The notes under the pieces: generated by a model
Told to the model about the DNA's origin: nothing
What the model saw: only the letters and a program-made list of their open reading frames with translations
Databases searched by the model: none
Position numbers and translations under genes: made by a program
Shown here: piece by piece, positions 34,351-48,206 of the stretch
Position numbering within the stretch: position 1 is the first letter of the stretch
Layout: each line of letters starts with the position of its first letter
From: Mesaphorura yosii
Lineage: Eukaryota > Arthropoda > Collembola > Poduromorpha > Tullbergiidae
Length of the DNA stretch: 64,000 nucleotides
Assembly: GCA_009869945.1 (NCBI GenBank)
Contig: WIXG01000284.1
Location: forward strand, 1-64,000
Direction of reading: 5' to 3'

Positions 34351-37300
34351 CTTGTTGAATGTTGAATCATGAAACTTTAACCATATTGCATCAGGCGCCA
34401 GCACCCACTGCAATGATCACATCGAAATCTTGAGCCACGTTTCTGAATGGACACGTTTCTGCTTTGTGGAAGCCAGAACAGTAAGTCGTTAAAATGGATT
34501 GTCTTCTTAAAATCCTTGACTTTGACTGTGGTCATTGCCAATTGTCAACTTAATTACTGTTGGAAAGCTGTAGCAGGCAATTAAATTATTCGGCTAGCAT
34601 TTTTGGAACCTGCAAATCTCATAAGGAATTATAGAAATATAAATTCTGTCTTGTCACTGGACGCTGTGTATATTGTTATTTGCACGATAAATGCGTTCTC
34701 AGCCCTTTGGACAAAGAAATTGAGAGATAATCCATTAAGCATTGCTTGTACATTTGTTTCCCAGTAAAGGCGTGCAAATTATCACGGTAAGCGTGTCAAT
34801 ATTTGCAAAACGAAGTGTGTAATTCCCCCTTTCCGAGAGCCTTGTGCAAATCCGTTTCCTTTGCTGACACTGGCCCACCTTTCTCCACGCAAATCAAATT
34901 AATCCAGGAATATTTCCCCGTGCCTGCTAATTGGACGGCAATGGCAGGGCATGCACGAGTCGGCGAGAGCCGCCATGTCGCGATCAATAAAGCACCAAGC
35001 TGAGGCTGATTTCCAAGAAGAACTTTGCCAGAAATAGAAAAGTTGTCCTCGTTCCCGTTGCCCTTTCTCATCATTCGCCAAGAAACACAAGAAAGTATTT
35101 CATCAGGATGAGCGACATTGCCCGGAACCACAACTCAACGGCTACGGTGCGGCAGGCATGCAACTTGGCTGCTGCTGGCTTTCAGGTTTTCGCCCGTCTT
35201 TCCCATGCCTGCCGCCTGCCCTGGCTTGGCATCAGCTCAAACTCTAAAATCGATAAGGTGGAAAGTCTCGGAAATAATTCCACGACTCTCGGGACATGGC
35301 CAGGCGAGGCTGCTGCAGAAGCGAGTGTCATGAGTTCGTGTCGTGACTCATGAAATGTGACACCTCACGACTTCTCAGTTTCATGACAAAACTTCATGGC
35401 CAGACCTTTGAAAATTCTGAGTCGTAAATTCATACAAATCTTTCATCTTGCATTGAGCTCGCGACTAACTCTGGTCTGGCCTGGCCTGACTCAGGCTGAG
35501 ATTTGCTTAAGGCCGTAAATGGTGTCTTGTCTTGGTCTCTTGGTTGGTTCTTTGAATTCTCAGTCTCAAAAAGGATGAATTTCTTCCACACGTGTAATGC
35601 TAAACAGCTTACGCGCATGTGGTCCTTCTTGTCGCTGGCGATGCGGTGATCATCGTACAAACAGAGGTTCAAGGTTAAAACTTTTGAGATTCGGAGAATC
35701 AAGGCTATTGAAACTGAAACGTATGCATGGGCGTAATGAAGAGAGACGTAAATGTTTTTGTGGAGTGTGCAGGCACGGCACAGGTTGCATCATCATCAGA
35801 CAGCAGCTCGCAGTTCACAGGAAAGAGTTAACAGCAGGAAGATCATTTAGGATGCGGACACGCCAAACTACTAAACACGTTAATAGTCTGTAGTATGGCA
35901 GAGGAAATGACTTGAGCAAGATGTGTCGTGCAATACATTGGAATGAGGTCTCTCCTCGAACTCGAAGGCTCACGTCTTCAGTTCTTTCAGCTTAATGTGT
36001 GTTTGCAACTTCTCCAGCCGAATCTTGGGACACGGATCATTGCGTTCTGAATTTTCTGAAACTGAATGAGACGGCGCGGCGCAATTATCGAATTCCTAGC
36101 TGAGATTCAGATGAAACCTATACTTTAATTGACTTTTACCCTTCATGTCAAGAAAAATATGCACAAAATCTATGCCTTCGAAAGATTTGTCGATACTTAC
36201 GACCTTTATCACGAAACTGCACCGAAATCCGTAAAATCCTCGACCAATTCCAAAAGTCTCACTGATATTCGAAAGGTAAATGTGAATCATAACCCTACAA
36301 GTTGTATGCCACCTCCCTATTATTCGCTCAAAGGCACAAACACAATAAAAGCCAATCAGCCAATCAACAGGCAGCAGACGTCCAGCTTGTTATACTTCCC
36401 TGCCGCGGCTGGTCTCATGAGCTCATGAAGTCGAGTGTCATTCCAATGCGCCTTTCATGTCATGGGAAAATCGCCCATGAGTCATGAACACGACTCATGG
36501 ACGACTTGTGTTCAGGCTCAGATGATCGATCACTCGCTACCATCGAAGTTGATTCACGACACGGCACGACAATCTTTCGTGAGCATTCACGAGGTGCATT
36601 TTAATTTTTGTAACTTCAGTTTATTTGAATCGTGTCGTCTATTTTCCTAGAAACTTTACTGAATTGATTGCTTAAAAAGTGGTGAGACATATTCACATCT
36701 TTGGCTAAAAGGAGAGTTCTGGAAGCATTAAGGACAGTTCGACAATTGCTCCTCGTTTATTCTTTCGTCAACCAGCATCAGCCAAAAGTAAGTCCAAATT
36801 GTTAAGTTAAGTCCAGTTAAGTAGTCTGCGAGCTAAGTTCCCCAAGTATCATTCGCAATAGTAGCTGCTTTAGAAGTCGGCATAAACCCTCGAAGCGTAA
36901 ACTCGTAAACAGGGTAAGCTGTGACGTGATTCCAAGTTTTTGGCTCGAGGTCGTGCAAAAATAGTTAAGTTTCTGGTTTAGCTCTTAAATTGGTTGTTAG
37001 TTCGATTCTACCTAGAAATTGCTTGGAACGAGCACGGAGCGGTTAACACAGCCGGAACCGGCACCGGGCCAACTAAACAGCCATCGCTCGGAACTCGGGA
37101 GGTTTAATAACATGGCGGCGGCGCGTGCGTAGAATTGGAGCCATCAGGAGTCCACTCAAACACTCGGGCTTCTCTCACCCACTGTTTGTTGTCTTACTGC
37201 TAAATTATTTCAGTGAGTATTGATCTGCTATACTTTGTGCTGAGAGGAAACAGCACGTACATAGTATAGACTCCTGGAGTCCTGGACTTTCTTGGGACTT

Positions 37301-40300
37301 CACTAGCATGAACCACGATATTTCAGAGGATTTGGCCAGGCAATTATTTTAAATTATTGAGCGAATAGCTGAAGAAACAGGACAAAGAACAACGTATCGA
37401 TTAGATTGTGTCAAGGTAAATTTTGTGGGCTCTGTGGTTTTGGTTACGTAAGAAAGTGATCGCGTTCATGTTTTAGAATTCCATTAATTATACCACGCAT
37501 TTCATGCCTTTCCATGTCCAGTCAGCATTGCATAGTTATGTTCCAGGAGATCAGATCTTTGCAAATGAGCTTGCTTGTTTTCAGAAACGAAGCGTTAACT
37601 TTATCTTCACTAAGATCTGAGTGCAGCTTCAGAGCGAATATGAATAGAAAACCCCATCGTCTCTGCAAGTTAGCTTGAGATTCGTATTGAATTAAGCAAG
37701 GCAGTCGAGCGACTTGTCAATACTGGCTTGGCATTTGGCAGCGACATGTTATCGATTTAATTTTGCCAGAAATAAATGCGTGGGCGGCCAGGTAGTATCA
37801 GAAATGATGTGGGTGATCCTGACATTGCTTGCTATCTGCTTCAGGTCGGAATTCCTCATTAAAATAGCAGCAGGAAAAGTCTCTCGAATTAAGTTAGCAG
37901 TTACCACAGCCATGTAGTAAGCTCTCACTGCTGAAAGTTGAAACTGCTGATACCCGACACCGACGAAGACACGAATGCTAAAATTACGGCGCACAAAAGG
38001 TTTAAGGCCGATACTTACTGATTTTCGTTTTATAAATGTTTGCACGTTAGCATCGTCATCGAATATTGATTCAAGTTCCAAGAACAAATTGAAACGTCAA
38101 CCAGACCACTTCTGGGCTGAAGTCAATTTCGGTCCATCTGCTCACTTTCAACGGGCAAGAGGACGAAACAAGGGAGGCAAAGGCTACTTCACGTTTGCAG
38201 CAGCGGTAGCCACAGCCAAAGCATAAAAGCAGGACAAGGAGGGAAACAGAAGAGACACGGGCACGAAACCTGAACGGAATTGAGTTCACGGTATTTCCGC
38301 CGTGAGATTCAGAAAAAGCTCCTGAAAAGTCGAGACCAAGGCTTATTGGACTTCAAAGCAATACGTAAGTTTGTTTCTTGGGAAGTGCCTCCTTGTTTCT
38401 CTCGAGCAAAAATCAATACTGGCCACGTCCTGGCCTGGCTAAGTAAGTGCCTGTCAGCCCGTCAGCGATGCTTGCGCGATTTATTGACAAGGCAGCGAAT
38501 TATGATAGCCAGAGGATGGCAACGGCTTCGATTATTGCCCTGAGTTAATTTCTTATCTGAGAATTCTCCATTTAGTTCACCACACCCCATGTCGTATCGT
38601 ACTAGTCGTAGGATTTTGCCATTTTATATGGGCATAATAAATTCGTAGCGGCTGTGGCTACTCGTGAGTTCAATGTACCGGAAAATGTATACTACGAGTG
38701 AGCCATGCCAGCACAGCACAACCACCCAACCAGTTTGGCCATGCAATTGTTCTTTACGGCGACAACGACAAAGAAGGGTTCAAATTTCTCATTGCTCATT
38801 GCGCGAGAGCTGAAGCTGGGCTGAGATCTCGCATACGTAGTTTTGCTACTGAATAGGCTGAATGTATGCCATTCCTCATTTATTCATCCGCACAGCCAAG
38901 AGCGAACAGAACAGCGCAGCACGGCACCGTCGTCGGCAAATGAAATGACAAAATTCCCTGGACGAAATGCCTGCGCCATGCGCCTGCTGCTTTGTGCATT
39001 GCATTTTTGCGTTGCTCAATCGCTCCGTCCGGTCCAGTCAGTTTGGTCTTAGCATTTCATGTTTCATCGTCGTCGCGTTTCGGGAAGAAAAAAGAATGTT
39101 CAAGGTCTCTCTTTGGGCTGGACAACTGGCAAGTTTCTCTGGAATTAAGTCCGAGTCCAGGCCGCAGAGAATATTCTTCCTGCGTTGGTAGACTGTTGAA
39201 TTGTCAGTGAGAGATTTTGTTCAGGAGAGGATTGACTTCGGGAGCTTTGGATTCTCACGACAACCACGGCGAGCTGTTTGCTGGCAATGGCGTTATCATA
39301 TCTCTGGCTGGTCTGAGTTGTCCGCTCCTATGCTGAGTCAGTTGTTTGCCTGCAATATAATTTTATATGGGCTTCCTGCCTGCCTGCCTCTGCACCCAAC
39401 GAAACAGCCAACAGCAGGAGAATTCTCGTGAAACTCTCGCCTTGGCTTGCACCATTGCGCTCAGCGAACACTCGCTCAGTTCAGCCAACTGCAACCATCA
39501 TCATCACGACCGACCCACGACCAACTGGCTTCACTTCTCTCGACAATCGCACCATGAGAAAGGATATAGGAGTTGGAGCTGAGTTTCTGAGCGAGAGAGC
39601 CTTCGCTTCACTGCAGCACAGCAGATCGGATATGGACTGACTGGGGTTAGCTCGCTGCTCCGCTCGCTGTGTTCAGTGTTCAGCAGTGCAACTTCAAGGT
39701 ATTCTTCCTATAGCAGACAGACTGACGAGAGTTGTATTATTATTATTAAAGTATCGTGGTACTCGTCGCCGTCCGCGTCGCAGTCTTGGGTTGGGTCTTG
39801 GATTCACGAACCTCTGCTCGAAACTCTGTGGTTGAATTTTTTCCTCCTGAAACAGTTCAAGTAGTTCAAGGGAAATCCTAACAGTGCAGTGCGCATTGCC
39901 TCGTGCAGTGTGCGGAGACCAGAAACGCCTCCATCTTGAACGTCTCTGAGAACTCTCTGGCGTGCCCGCATTTCAAGCCCAGAGGTCGGTCTGGAAACAT
40001 TCTCGAGTGTCGGTGCACGAATTTCTCAAGAACTTTTGTGTTGGTCGAGGCGAATATTCAGAAAATCTGGAGAATTCCTGCAGGAAACTCGTAAGAATAT
40101 TTTTGTATTCTTCATTTACTGTTGCATTTATATTGAGACAATTTCATCTTAGAGTTGGCACGACTGTGTACGCAAAAATCGATTATGTTTCTTAACAGCA
40201 CGTTTCAAGCAACTTAAAGTCGTGGGATTGCTGTGCGATAATTCAATGACACTTGCAATTTCGGTATATTCATTGCAAATTGGAATCACCTCAGAAATTG

Positions 40301-42126
40301 TGCTGACTTACATGGTATTTCCAAGAATGATAATTTCATGCAGGATTCAGTTAGGTTTGTTCTAGGAGAGCAGCTGCCAGCCTGAAAATGGCAAGCAGGT
40401 GCTAATTTAAGTCGACTGGAATAGGAACAACGTTCATCCTCGAACCACGATTCTCATGACCATCAGCCAAGCCAAGCCAGGCAAAGAGCCGGTTCTGCTG
40501 CTTTGTGTTGAGTTCTCGGCGTTCTTTGTACATTACGTGGAGTTGTGCTACTTTGTCCGAGTGTTTACTATGCTGCTGCTTTTCCCTCTTGGAGTTGGTT
40601 CTCCTTTTGTTGTGTGAATCAGAGAGCAATGACTACCATGTGCTAATGCTAATCCAAATAATTCTCGGCGTGCCTCTTCTCTGACTCGACTCACCAGCTT
40701 GGTTGTGATTCACATTCATCGCGCTGAGTTCCAGAGAACTGAGAACTCGCGTCGCGGTTGGGCGTTAATATGGCCAGAAAGTGCTCCAATTCCTGGGAAC
40801 TTTCCGCTGCTCTTAATTTTAGTGATTTTCCTTACGAAGCGAAGACTTGTTTCAGGATTACGAGCAGCGAGCTCTAGAATTTCAACATCAATATCGACCT
40901 CCGCATAGAACGAAAGAAGGTCATCGTTCTATGTGTGCTACAGTGGCCAAAATTGTACAGAGCAGAAACTTCTCGTGGAATTGACTAGAAATTGATTCCC
41001 CGAGCGAAAAGTATTGCGCAGTAGAATTATGTCGTGGTCGTCCGTTGTCGAGGAAAGGGCAGAGCAGGGCTGAGCAGAGCAGAGCTCGTGGTTCGTAGTT
41101 CATGGCTCGTGGAGTTCGTGAGTGTTTGCGTTGTATGCGCGGCTCAGAGTTCGAGAGGAGGTGGAAACTCGTAAAGATAAAATTATATTAACGCAAAGTC
41201 ATGTGGAATACAAAATGGATGAAGTCACTGTCAGCCGCCAGCTTTGCTCGTGAAGTTGACTGAGAATTTTCGTATTTGCTGAGTTAATCTTTTCTCATGT
41301 TCTGCTGGTTGTGCTTTGCTGAATATTATTATGGCCGTGCACCGAGTGCCGACTGCGTGCGAGAGCTGAACGAGATTACGACAGCAGAACTCGTGCGTTG
41401 GCCGCAACCTCAAAACAAAATCGTAGTGTTAGTCGTTTCGTTTGTCGAGAGAAGCAAATCAACTGTGCCAAATGTTTAATTTGTCCTGAAGGCAAAAGCT
41501 GCAGACACAGAGGACTTTGATCACCTTCTCTCCGTTCCGTTTTCATGCTCATGAAGGTGAAGTTGAATGATTTTCAAGATAGAGTGAATTCCTATCACTA
41601 CCTTCGATAAAAATGATGGCAATTGTCGTGAAATGTAAGATTATCTTGGATTCAGATCAAAATTCTCAGGGATAACTCCAATTTTATAGTGCAATGAGTT
41701 CTTAGACACTTGGTTGTAAATATTCAGGCAAGCTCTCTGTTAAGTCTAGCTGCAAGTCGGTGTGGCGTTGCTCTTGAGCTCTCTCAGTTTAATGAGTTAA
41801 GTTCCTGCGTCAGCAGCACGAGCGAGGAATTCCAGTTTCCTTCAATCCCATGATCAAGCTTCAAGCACGCTCTTGAGAGAGTCGAGTATTCGAGTATTGA
41901 GTTTGGGCTTTGCACTCTTGCTCAGAGAATGAAGTGATTCAGGCGAAGGTCGCAAAGCCAAAGAAGCCATAGCCAAGAAAGGATATCACATATCTGTGCT
42001 GTTCAGAAGATGTTAATTGTGTTGCACTGTAACTGATTCAGGTCGGGGTTAAAGTACGCTAAACTCAGCATCGGAATTCTGGCACTAAGAAATTGTTAAA
42101 TCCGTAATTTCGTGTTGTATTTTCAG
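34351..42126. other. Long non-coding region, probably including 5' exons of the zinc-finger gene
   Basis: Nearly 8 kb without a supported coding exon, the longest such stretch in the window. It contains dense CATG palindromes (35,328-35,400 and 36,414-36,500), an AACATGGCGGC element near 37,108 that resembles a YY1-type promoter site, and a TCAGT-rich segment near 39,670-39,690 followed by a TTCAAG|GTATTC donor at about 39,698. The 39.6-39.7 kb region may hold the transcription start and a 5' UTR exon of the downstream gene. Confidence 0.4.
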
Positions 42127-42164
42127 ATCTTTTGAGAATTATCTTACGACAGCTAACTTAACAC
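42127..42164 (+). other. Predicted 5' UTR exon of BTB zinc-finger gene
   Basis: A 38-bp exon lies between GTATTTTCAG and GTAAGTACG. The next acceptor, AACAACAG at 42252, leads into the exon with the start codon at 42291. It contains no ATG. Confidence 0.5.
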
Positions 42165-42290
42165 GTAAGTACGCGATACCTCGATACAATGTCGAATTCT
42201 GGCGTTTTCCTGAATTGGTTTGTAATTCAACTCGACTCATTCCTAACAACAGATTGCAAGCATCGGATTTAGTCCTAACATCGGGCGAAA

Positions 42291-45200
42291 ATGAATATAA
42301 CGCTGAAGCAACCCCAGTCCCAATTGCTGGGAAGTATGCTCAGTGGCGGTGGGAGCAGACACGTTGTCCGAAAGCCAGCCCCGCAAGCCTCCGCAGGCAA
42401 ATGTAAGTAAAAATGGAGGATCTAGCTCGAAAGAGACTCCAAGTCTTGACACATAAACTGGACAACAATTCTTTCTATTATTTCGTTTTGCCAGTGATGC
42501 GTTTGAGATGTCGTTTCCGCCCCCTTCACGACAACTACCTCGTGAACGAAGAAATCACAGAAAAAGACAGTGACGTTGTCTTTCTTTGCTTGGACGGCCG
42601 TGTTCGTGCGCACAAGATCATTCTGGCATCGTGTTCAACCTTCTTCGCGAGTTTGTTTGAAGGACAGGTTCGTATTGCCGACTTTAGTGTTTTTGTGTGT
42701 ACAAAGGGGCAATTATATGAAACCAAGGTCAACTCTCGTCTCCTTTGTCATTTCAGCTGCCTGGTCTCATGAGCAATGTTCTGGTTCCGGACATTCCAGT
42801 GGTCATCGTGCGCAACATTCTATCCCTCGCGTACAAAGACAACGTCAATCTGACTCCACAGGAAATGAAAGATGCATCGCAATATCTAAAACTCTTCGGC
42901 TTCCCTTCCAAATTGTTTACGTACGACGGAAACCCTTTGCGAATAGCAGGAGCAGGGACTGTGCGAACAGTTCCAGTGAATGTACCCACCAACTCTGGTG
43001 TCGGTGGCTCGGGAGGGAAGGTCCGCATAGTCAACCAGATGGGAAAGCAGGTCAACATTGCTCCGAAGATTGGTCCAACTGGCGCCATCACAGTTACAGC
43101 TTCCAGTATTTATCGTGACGTGAAAGCAGCGCAGCAGCGACAACAACTAGCAGCCGCGGCACAAAGACAAAGAGTGGAGGCGGCGGAAGCTGAAGAAATG
43201 GAATACAAGTTTCAACTTCAGGGCTACGATCAGCAACCCCTGCAGCAAAAATTTCAACAAAGAATTGTGAATCCACAGATGCGAAAGCCTGGCGGCGATT
43301 TTCAGCGAATGACTGCTGGGACTCAGCAACAACAAAGAAAAACTTTTCCCGTTTCCAATCTCCGGCGCATAGCCCCAAAGCCAATGCCGGAAGCGGAACC
43401 ACAGCAGGACATGCAAGTTCAAATGGAGACCGACGATACCGGAGAAGATGAAGAGCAGGGAACAAACAAAGTGCCCACCGAAGCAGGTTAGATTTTAATT
43501 GCTCAATCATTTAATGTTACCGTTTGGGACGCCCAATTACTATTAATTAGAATTAAACTATTTACTTACGCAGAGAGGAGATTACTTGACGAATGGTTAA
43601 AGGATAAGTACACCGAAGAAAATTCACAATCATCTGCTGCCGCTGGTGATGTGTCTTCAGATGGCAACGAAGCAGTTTTTCAGAAGAATCAGTGTTCAAT
43701 TTGTAACATCGTGTTTGAATCAGCCGAAAAATGGAAATGGCACGAATCACGCCACGTCGGACTTGGACTCTTCAAATGTTCATATTGTGACGAATTGTTC
43801 AGCACCTCACGAAAAGTGTATCAACATGAAATGATGGAACACGGAGTGACTTCAGGCGTAGGAGCATCAGACTCTCCTTCAATTCCACCTGACTTTAAGA
43901 TTGTGCAAGGCCGCAAGCGAAAACCGGTTGAAGACGAATACGCCATAGTGAATCAAGGAGAAAGCAGCGATGGAGATCCACCTAAAATGACTCTGGTTAG
44001 AACCATTCATGGATCACACTACAGAAGGTTGCCGGGAACTGCGGGACCTGTCATCGCACGCACTAAGAAATATCTCGCGGCTGCTTCAGGTTCACCACAG
44101 CTTCAACAGAAATATGCTAAATACGCTAGTTTAGCTCGTAATTTCAAAGCTCGAAATCCTCTGATAGGGGTGGCCAAAACGGATGCGGAAGACTTGATTG
44201 AATCGCGAAAGGTCAAGCAGCTCCACTGGCTTTACGTGTGCTCTAAGTGCGAACATGCATCAGACTCCTCGGCGAAGGCTGAGTCTCACTACAACCGTTG
44301 CTACCCAGACAAAGAAGGCACCACGTTCGAATCCTGCGTTGTCAAATATCGGCAAGGATTCTTCGGAAAATACAAGTGCCCATTGTGCCCGAAGCGATAC
44401 ACGAGCATCGGCGGATTCACGATTCACTGTGGGCACATTCACAGTGACTACAGGAGAAAGTTTGCACACCGCCATGAAGACGATACAATTTCGTGCGTCA
44501 TATGCAAGAAGAAATGGAAGGATCCTGCAGAGTTCCAGGCTCATTTGTCCGACGACGGAGAATGCACTGGAACTCCAGTCTTTGGGTTGGAAGATGGCAC
44601 GTACAGCAGTGGCGAATGGATTGGCAATGGAATTCCGGGCGAGGATGCTCCACCCAAAATGAGCAGAATCAATTTGGGGACTCTTTCCAGAAGCACAAGG
44701 CTTGCAAATCGTATTCTGACCACCGCACAAGATGAGACATCGTTCCAGCCAGTAGATTGCCCAATTTGTGGCACCGCACAGGTACACAGCACAACACAAA
44801 CTTTTATCCCCGAAAATGCTAAAAGGTTGATTGAAATGTATTTGTGCTAAATCGAATTGCTTCTTTCAGATCCAAAAAATAGTCGACCATTTGCAATCCG
44901 AGCATGCTGACTTAAACGTTCAAGTACTGCGTGTTGCTGACACAACTCTTCGGTGTCAAAAGTGTTCTATTTCATTTGGGCTCAGCGACTTGCTTTCTCA
45001 TCAGACATCATGCACTGGATCCAAAGGTGAGCTTTACCCTTGTGTTTGATCATTCTGAAACTTGCTGACGACCTTTTGTTTTGCGCTTACAGAATTTAAC
45101 TTTACAAAGGGCGGAGGTGGAGCTGCAAAGCCTAGAACATCTGGACCAGCAGTTCCGTTGCCAATTCCAGAAGGAGTAGGCAATTCACCAATAGACACGA

Positions 45201-46245
45201 TTGAGTGCACCGATTTAAGTTCACTGGAAACACTTCGTAATGCATTAAAATGCAACGTCTGCCAGCGAACAGCAACCAAACTGGGTACGATATAACTGTA
45301 ATCTTGAAGTCTCGTTTTGTTGATTCGTTCAGGTTCAGCTTGTGCTAATTTATACTTGCGATTTGCTCAGGAACAATTGCTGATTGCTATCGAACTCACG
45401 GAATTGTTCGTTGTGCTCTTTGTTTCAACACGTATGGGGACAAGCAATCGTACTCCATCCATTTGAAGGCCACCCACGCTGGATCAGTTGGCAGTAAGCT
45501 TAGATGTCCTTTGTGCCAGAAAGAATTTACAAATGTTGGCCAGACAGCTGGACACATGTACAACAACCATTGGTTGACTCTACTCGGCTCCAGCCAAGTT
45601 ACCAGAAAGGGACCCAGAAAATTCCTATCAAACGTTATCGACTTGAATCAGCTTGGAACTGCTGCTGCCGCAGCAAACTCATCTGGCGCCGGAGACGATG
45701 GCGAAGCTGAAGGAGGTGAAGGTGACCAAGATAACTCCATGAATGCGAGCACAGTAGCAGAGTCCAGCGAAGGGGAGGGAAATGCGACAAATGACGACTA
45801 CTCCAACATTACTCTCGGGTCGTTGCTGGAATCCGCTAACAATTCCACAAATGCGACTGGACCACCGAAACTTACTGCGACAAAACCTTCCGAAGAAAAG
45901 AAAGATGAGGAAAATACTGGACTAGAGGGGCTTCTGAAGGATGGTGAAGGGAAAAAGGCAGACGGCTCGAGCAAGGAGAACTCGAATGATGCGGAAGGTC
46001 CAACGGACGAAGGAGAAGCAGAAGACGGTGACGGTCAAGAAAGTCAAGATGATGAAATGGGTGGTGAAGAAATGGATCAGGGCGATGGCGAGGAAGCTGA
46101 TGAGGGACAGTATGAAGAAGGAGACGAAGAGGAGGAAGAAGGTGGCGGTGATGGTGATGCCGGTGAAATGGAAATGAACGACGATGACGACATTGAAGTT
46201 TATCCAGGAGAAGAAGAGGAAGATGGAGAAGCTCAAGAAAACTAA
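42291..46245 (+). CDS. BTB/POZ and multi-C2H2 zinc-finger protein with acidic tail
   Basis: Exons 42291-42402, 42495-42667, 42757-43486, 43574-44781, 44870-45026, 45093-45284 and 45371-46245 all join in phase to 1148 aa. The BTB domain is at about 62-145 (DSDVVFLCLDGRVRAHKIILASC, then LPGLMSNVLVPDI and YLKLFGF). A Gln-rich linker with a QQRQQLAAAAQRQR stretch follows. From 379 there are about eight or nine C2H2-like fingers, many with atypical spacing, for example CSICNIVFESAEKWKWHESRH, CPLCPKRY...H and CPLCQKEF...HMYNNH. The last 200 residues are disordered, Asn/Ser-rich, then a long Glu/Asp run. This is the plan of a nuclear DNA-binding transcription or chromatin regulator that dimerises through BTB. 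I do not recognise a named orthologue. The ATG lies in the first exon; the upstream exon has none. Confidence 0.9.
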
Positions 46246-46571
46246 TTCCAAATTGAATACTTTTGTACATTTGTTGTTAGATTTTTTTTATTCTTTGACG
46301 AAATGAATAATTGTTAATTGACCGGATTTTGCATTTATTCTAAATAGTTTTAGTTTTCAAGATCAGATTTCTTAATTAACTTGTAAACTATTCATCTTAA
46401 ATAATTCTTCGTATATATGAATCGACAATAGCGGTTCGTGAATTCATGTATTGGTAAATTCTTTGCCAGTCGCGTTTCATTATTGTGTTAGTTTTCATTT
46501 TACATAGTCATAAAACGCATAAGGGATGGGTTGTTAATTTTAATCTTTGTCCTTTTCTGTAACCTTTGATT

Positions 46572-46577
46572 AATAAA
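46572..46577 (+). terminator. AATAAA polyadenylation signal of zinc-finger gene
   Basis: The hexamer lies about 330 bp after the stop in AT-rich sequence before the convergent receptor gene. Confidence 0.5.
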
Positions 46578-46827
46578 TTAAAAATTAATCTGTAAGATGA
46601 ATCCAGGTTAAAGTGGCTGAAAAATGTTGAATATGCATGGATTGATTAATCTTTTCTCACTTCATGTTGCATTTTAAATAGTTAGCACAGAAAAGGCAAA
46701 CAAGAAGCAAATTCTGAAAATTGTCCATAAACTGTTAATAAAGTGAAAACTTGTGCTTGTACAGCTCGAAGTTGTTAACACGAAGGAGAAATTGGCTTTC
46801 AATAGTGTGTCTATGATCAGTAAACTT

Positions 46828-48206
46828 TTAGCGTGTCTGCAAGTGTAACTGCACAATTACGATCGTATAGGTCAAGGTCACTCCAACTACCTGAAATACA
46901 ACATACAATTATCAGCAATCATTGTCAGGCATTTAGTGCGAAGTGGCTACGCCGGCACCCGGCATTTATTTACTCACAGATCCCAAGAATCCATACGTCA
47001 TTGAAAACATGCTTCCTCCTTTCAGTGCAATCTGGCAGGAATTCATGTCCATTGTCAGCGCAGTCATGACCGACGCGCTTGGGTTTAGTGAGGGCGGGCT
47101 GAAAACCTTCTCAGGACTTCCCAGGACAGAGTCTTCACACGTCCTGGTCGAAACCCAATCGTAAAAGTCCCCTGCCTTGGCGTTGACCTCCGCACACAGC
47201 GTCAGAATGCTCCAAAGTGAGATGGAGCGCCAAATGAAAAGACACCACGCTGCCGCAGACTTGACTGGGCGTCTTCCGTCGTCTACGAAGAAGAATGAGC
47301 CCGCCCAAATCGGGTAGTACGAGATGGTCAGGACAACAATGGCCAGAAAAAGGAAGCCAAATCCCTCATTCATGATTTTGAAGAGCTTCTTGATCTTTGC
47401 ATAGTACCACAGAATCTGCGAATATTCGACCACGATCGGTGCCTCGCCGCCGCCGTTTACGACCGAGTCTTTGCCTTTGCACATGCTCAAGAAGTCGACG
47501 AGACAATGGCGCATGGCCAGCGGTCCAAGCAGCATAATAGACCATGAGACATATGTCGTTAAGTACGTCGGAAATCGAAGCAGGAAATGGAATAGAGTTT
47601 GGGCGGACCAAAGCGCGCCTGTGGCGCCTGGGAAGTAGGCTTGTTCGGCCTCCTTCGCGCAATAATTCATGTAAGTCATGAGATCGCAATTCGACTTTGC
47701 GAATCTCAGCAATTCTTGGCTGAAAAAGCCAAATACGCAAAGAAACACGACCAGTCCACTCAGAAGACGAATCTGCAGAAAGAATTAAATTAACTCATCA
47801 AGTCATATCAACTTTAAGAAGTGTGTTCTCGTTTCACCTTTCGCATCTGCCTTGCACGGCCTTCCTTACTGGCCGGAAACTGAATTTCGGCAAATTCATC
47901 AAAGAACACGCCAAGCTTCCTCGTTTTGAACCAGCTTGTGTACATGAAAAAAAATTGAAAAAAGGGGTACGTGCATTGTTCGGTTGTGGCAACAAGTCGA
48001 AAGACGTTTGAGCCAAGTTCTTGGCGTGACGTGGTGTAAATTCCAACGACCGTCTCATACAGAACGAATATTTGAACGATGGCACACAAAATCGTCTGGA
48101 TCCTGTTTCGTTTGATGGCGTTGACCGGACTCTGAAGAATAGGGCATGCCAGGGAGTAATACCCGAGATCATGCATATACTTGTAGTAGTTTCCGTAGTA
48201 CGACAT
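46828..48206 (-). CDS. Gustatory-receptor-family seven-TM chemoreceptor
   Basis: Exons 47838-48206, 46978-47772 and 46828-46890 are all phase 0 and give 408 aa, typical for arthropod Gr proteins. The N-terminus is cytoplasmic (MSYYGNYYKYMHDLGYYSL), followed by about seven hydrophobic segments, among them TILCAIVQIFVLYETVVGIY, LLSGLVVFLCVFGFF, LAIVVLTISYYPIWAGSFFF and the last one in exon 3. That last short exon encodes VVGVTLTYTIVIVQLHLQ and carries the hallmark TYxxxxxQ of the Gr superfamily. The short final exon holding TM7 after a phase-0 intron is the usual Gr gene layout. The ligand cannot be predicted. The start was chosen because MSYYG begins the family-like N-terminus; an in-frame ATG 8 codons upstream (48230) is less likely. 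Confidence 0.85.

Noticed and set aside
41035-41130. GAGCA/CTCGTGG simple repeats
   Set aside because: Short, imperfect low-complexity sequence without unit structure.
45872-46270. Leu/His/Arg-rich minus frames
   Set aside because: Antisense of the Glu/Asp-rich tail of the zinc-finger protein; the composition is explained by that.
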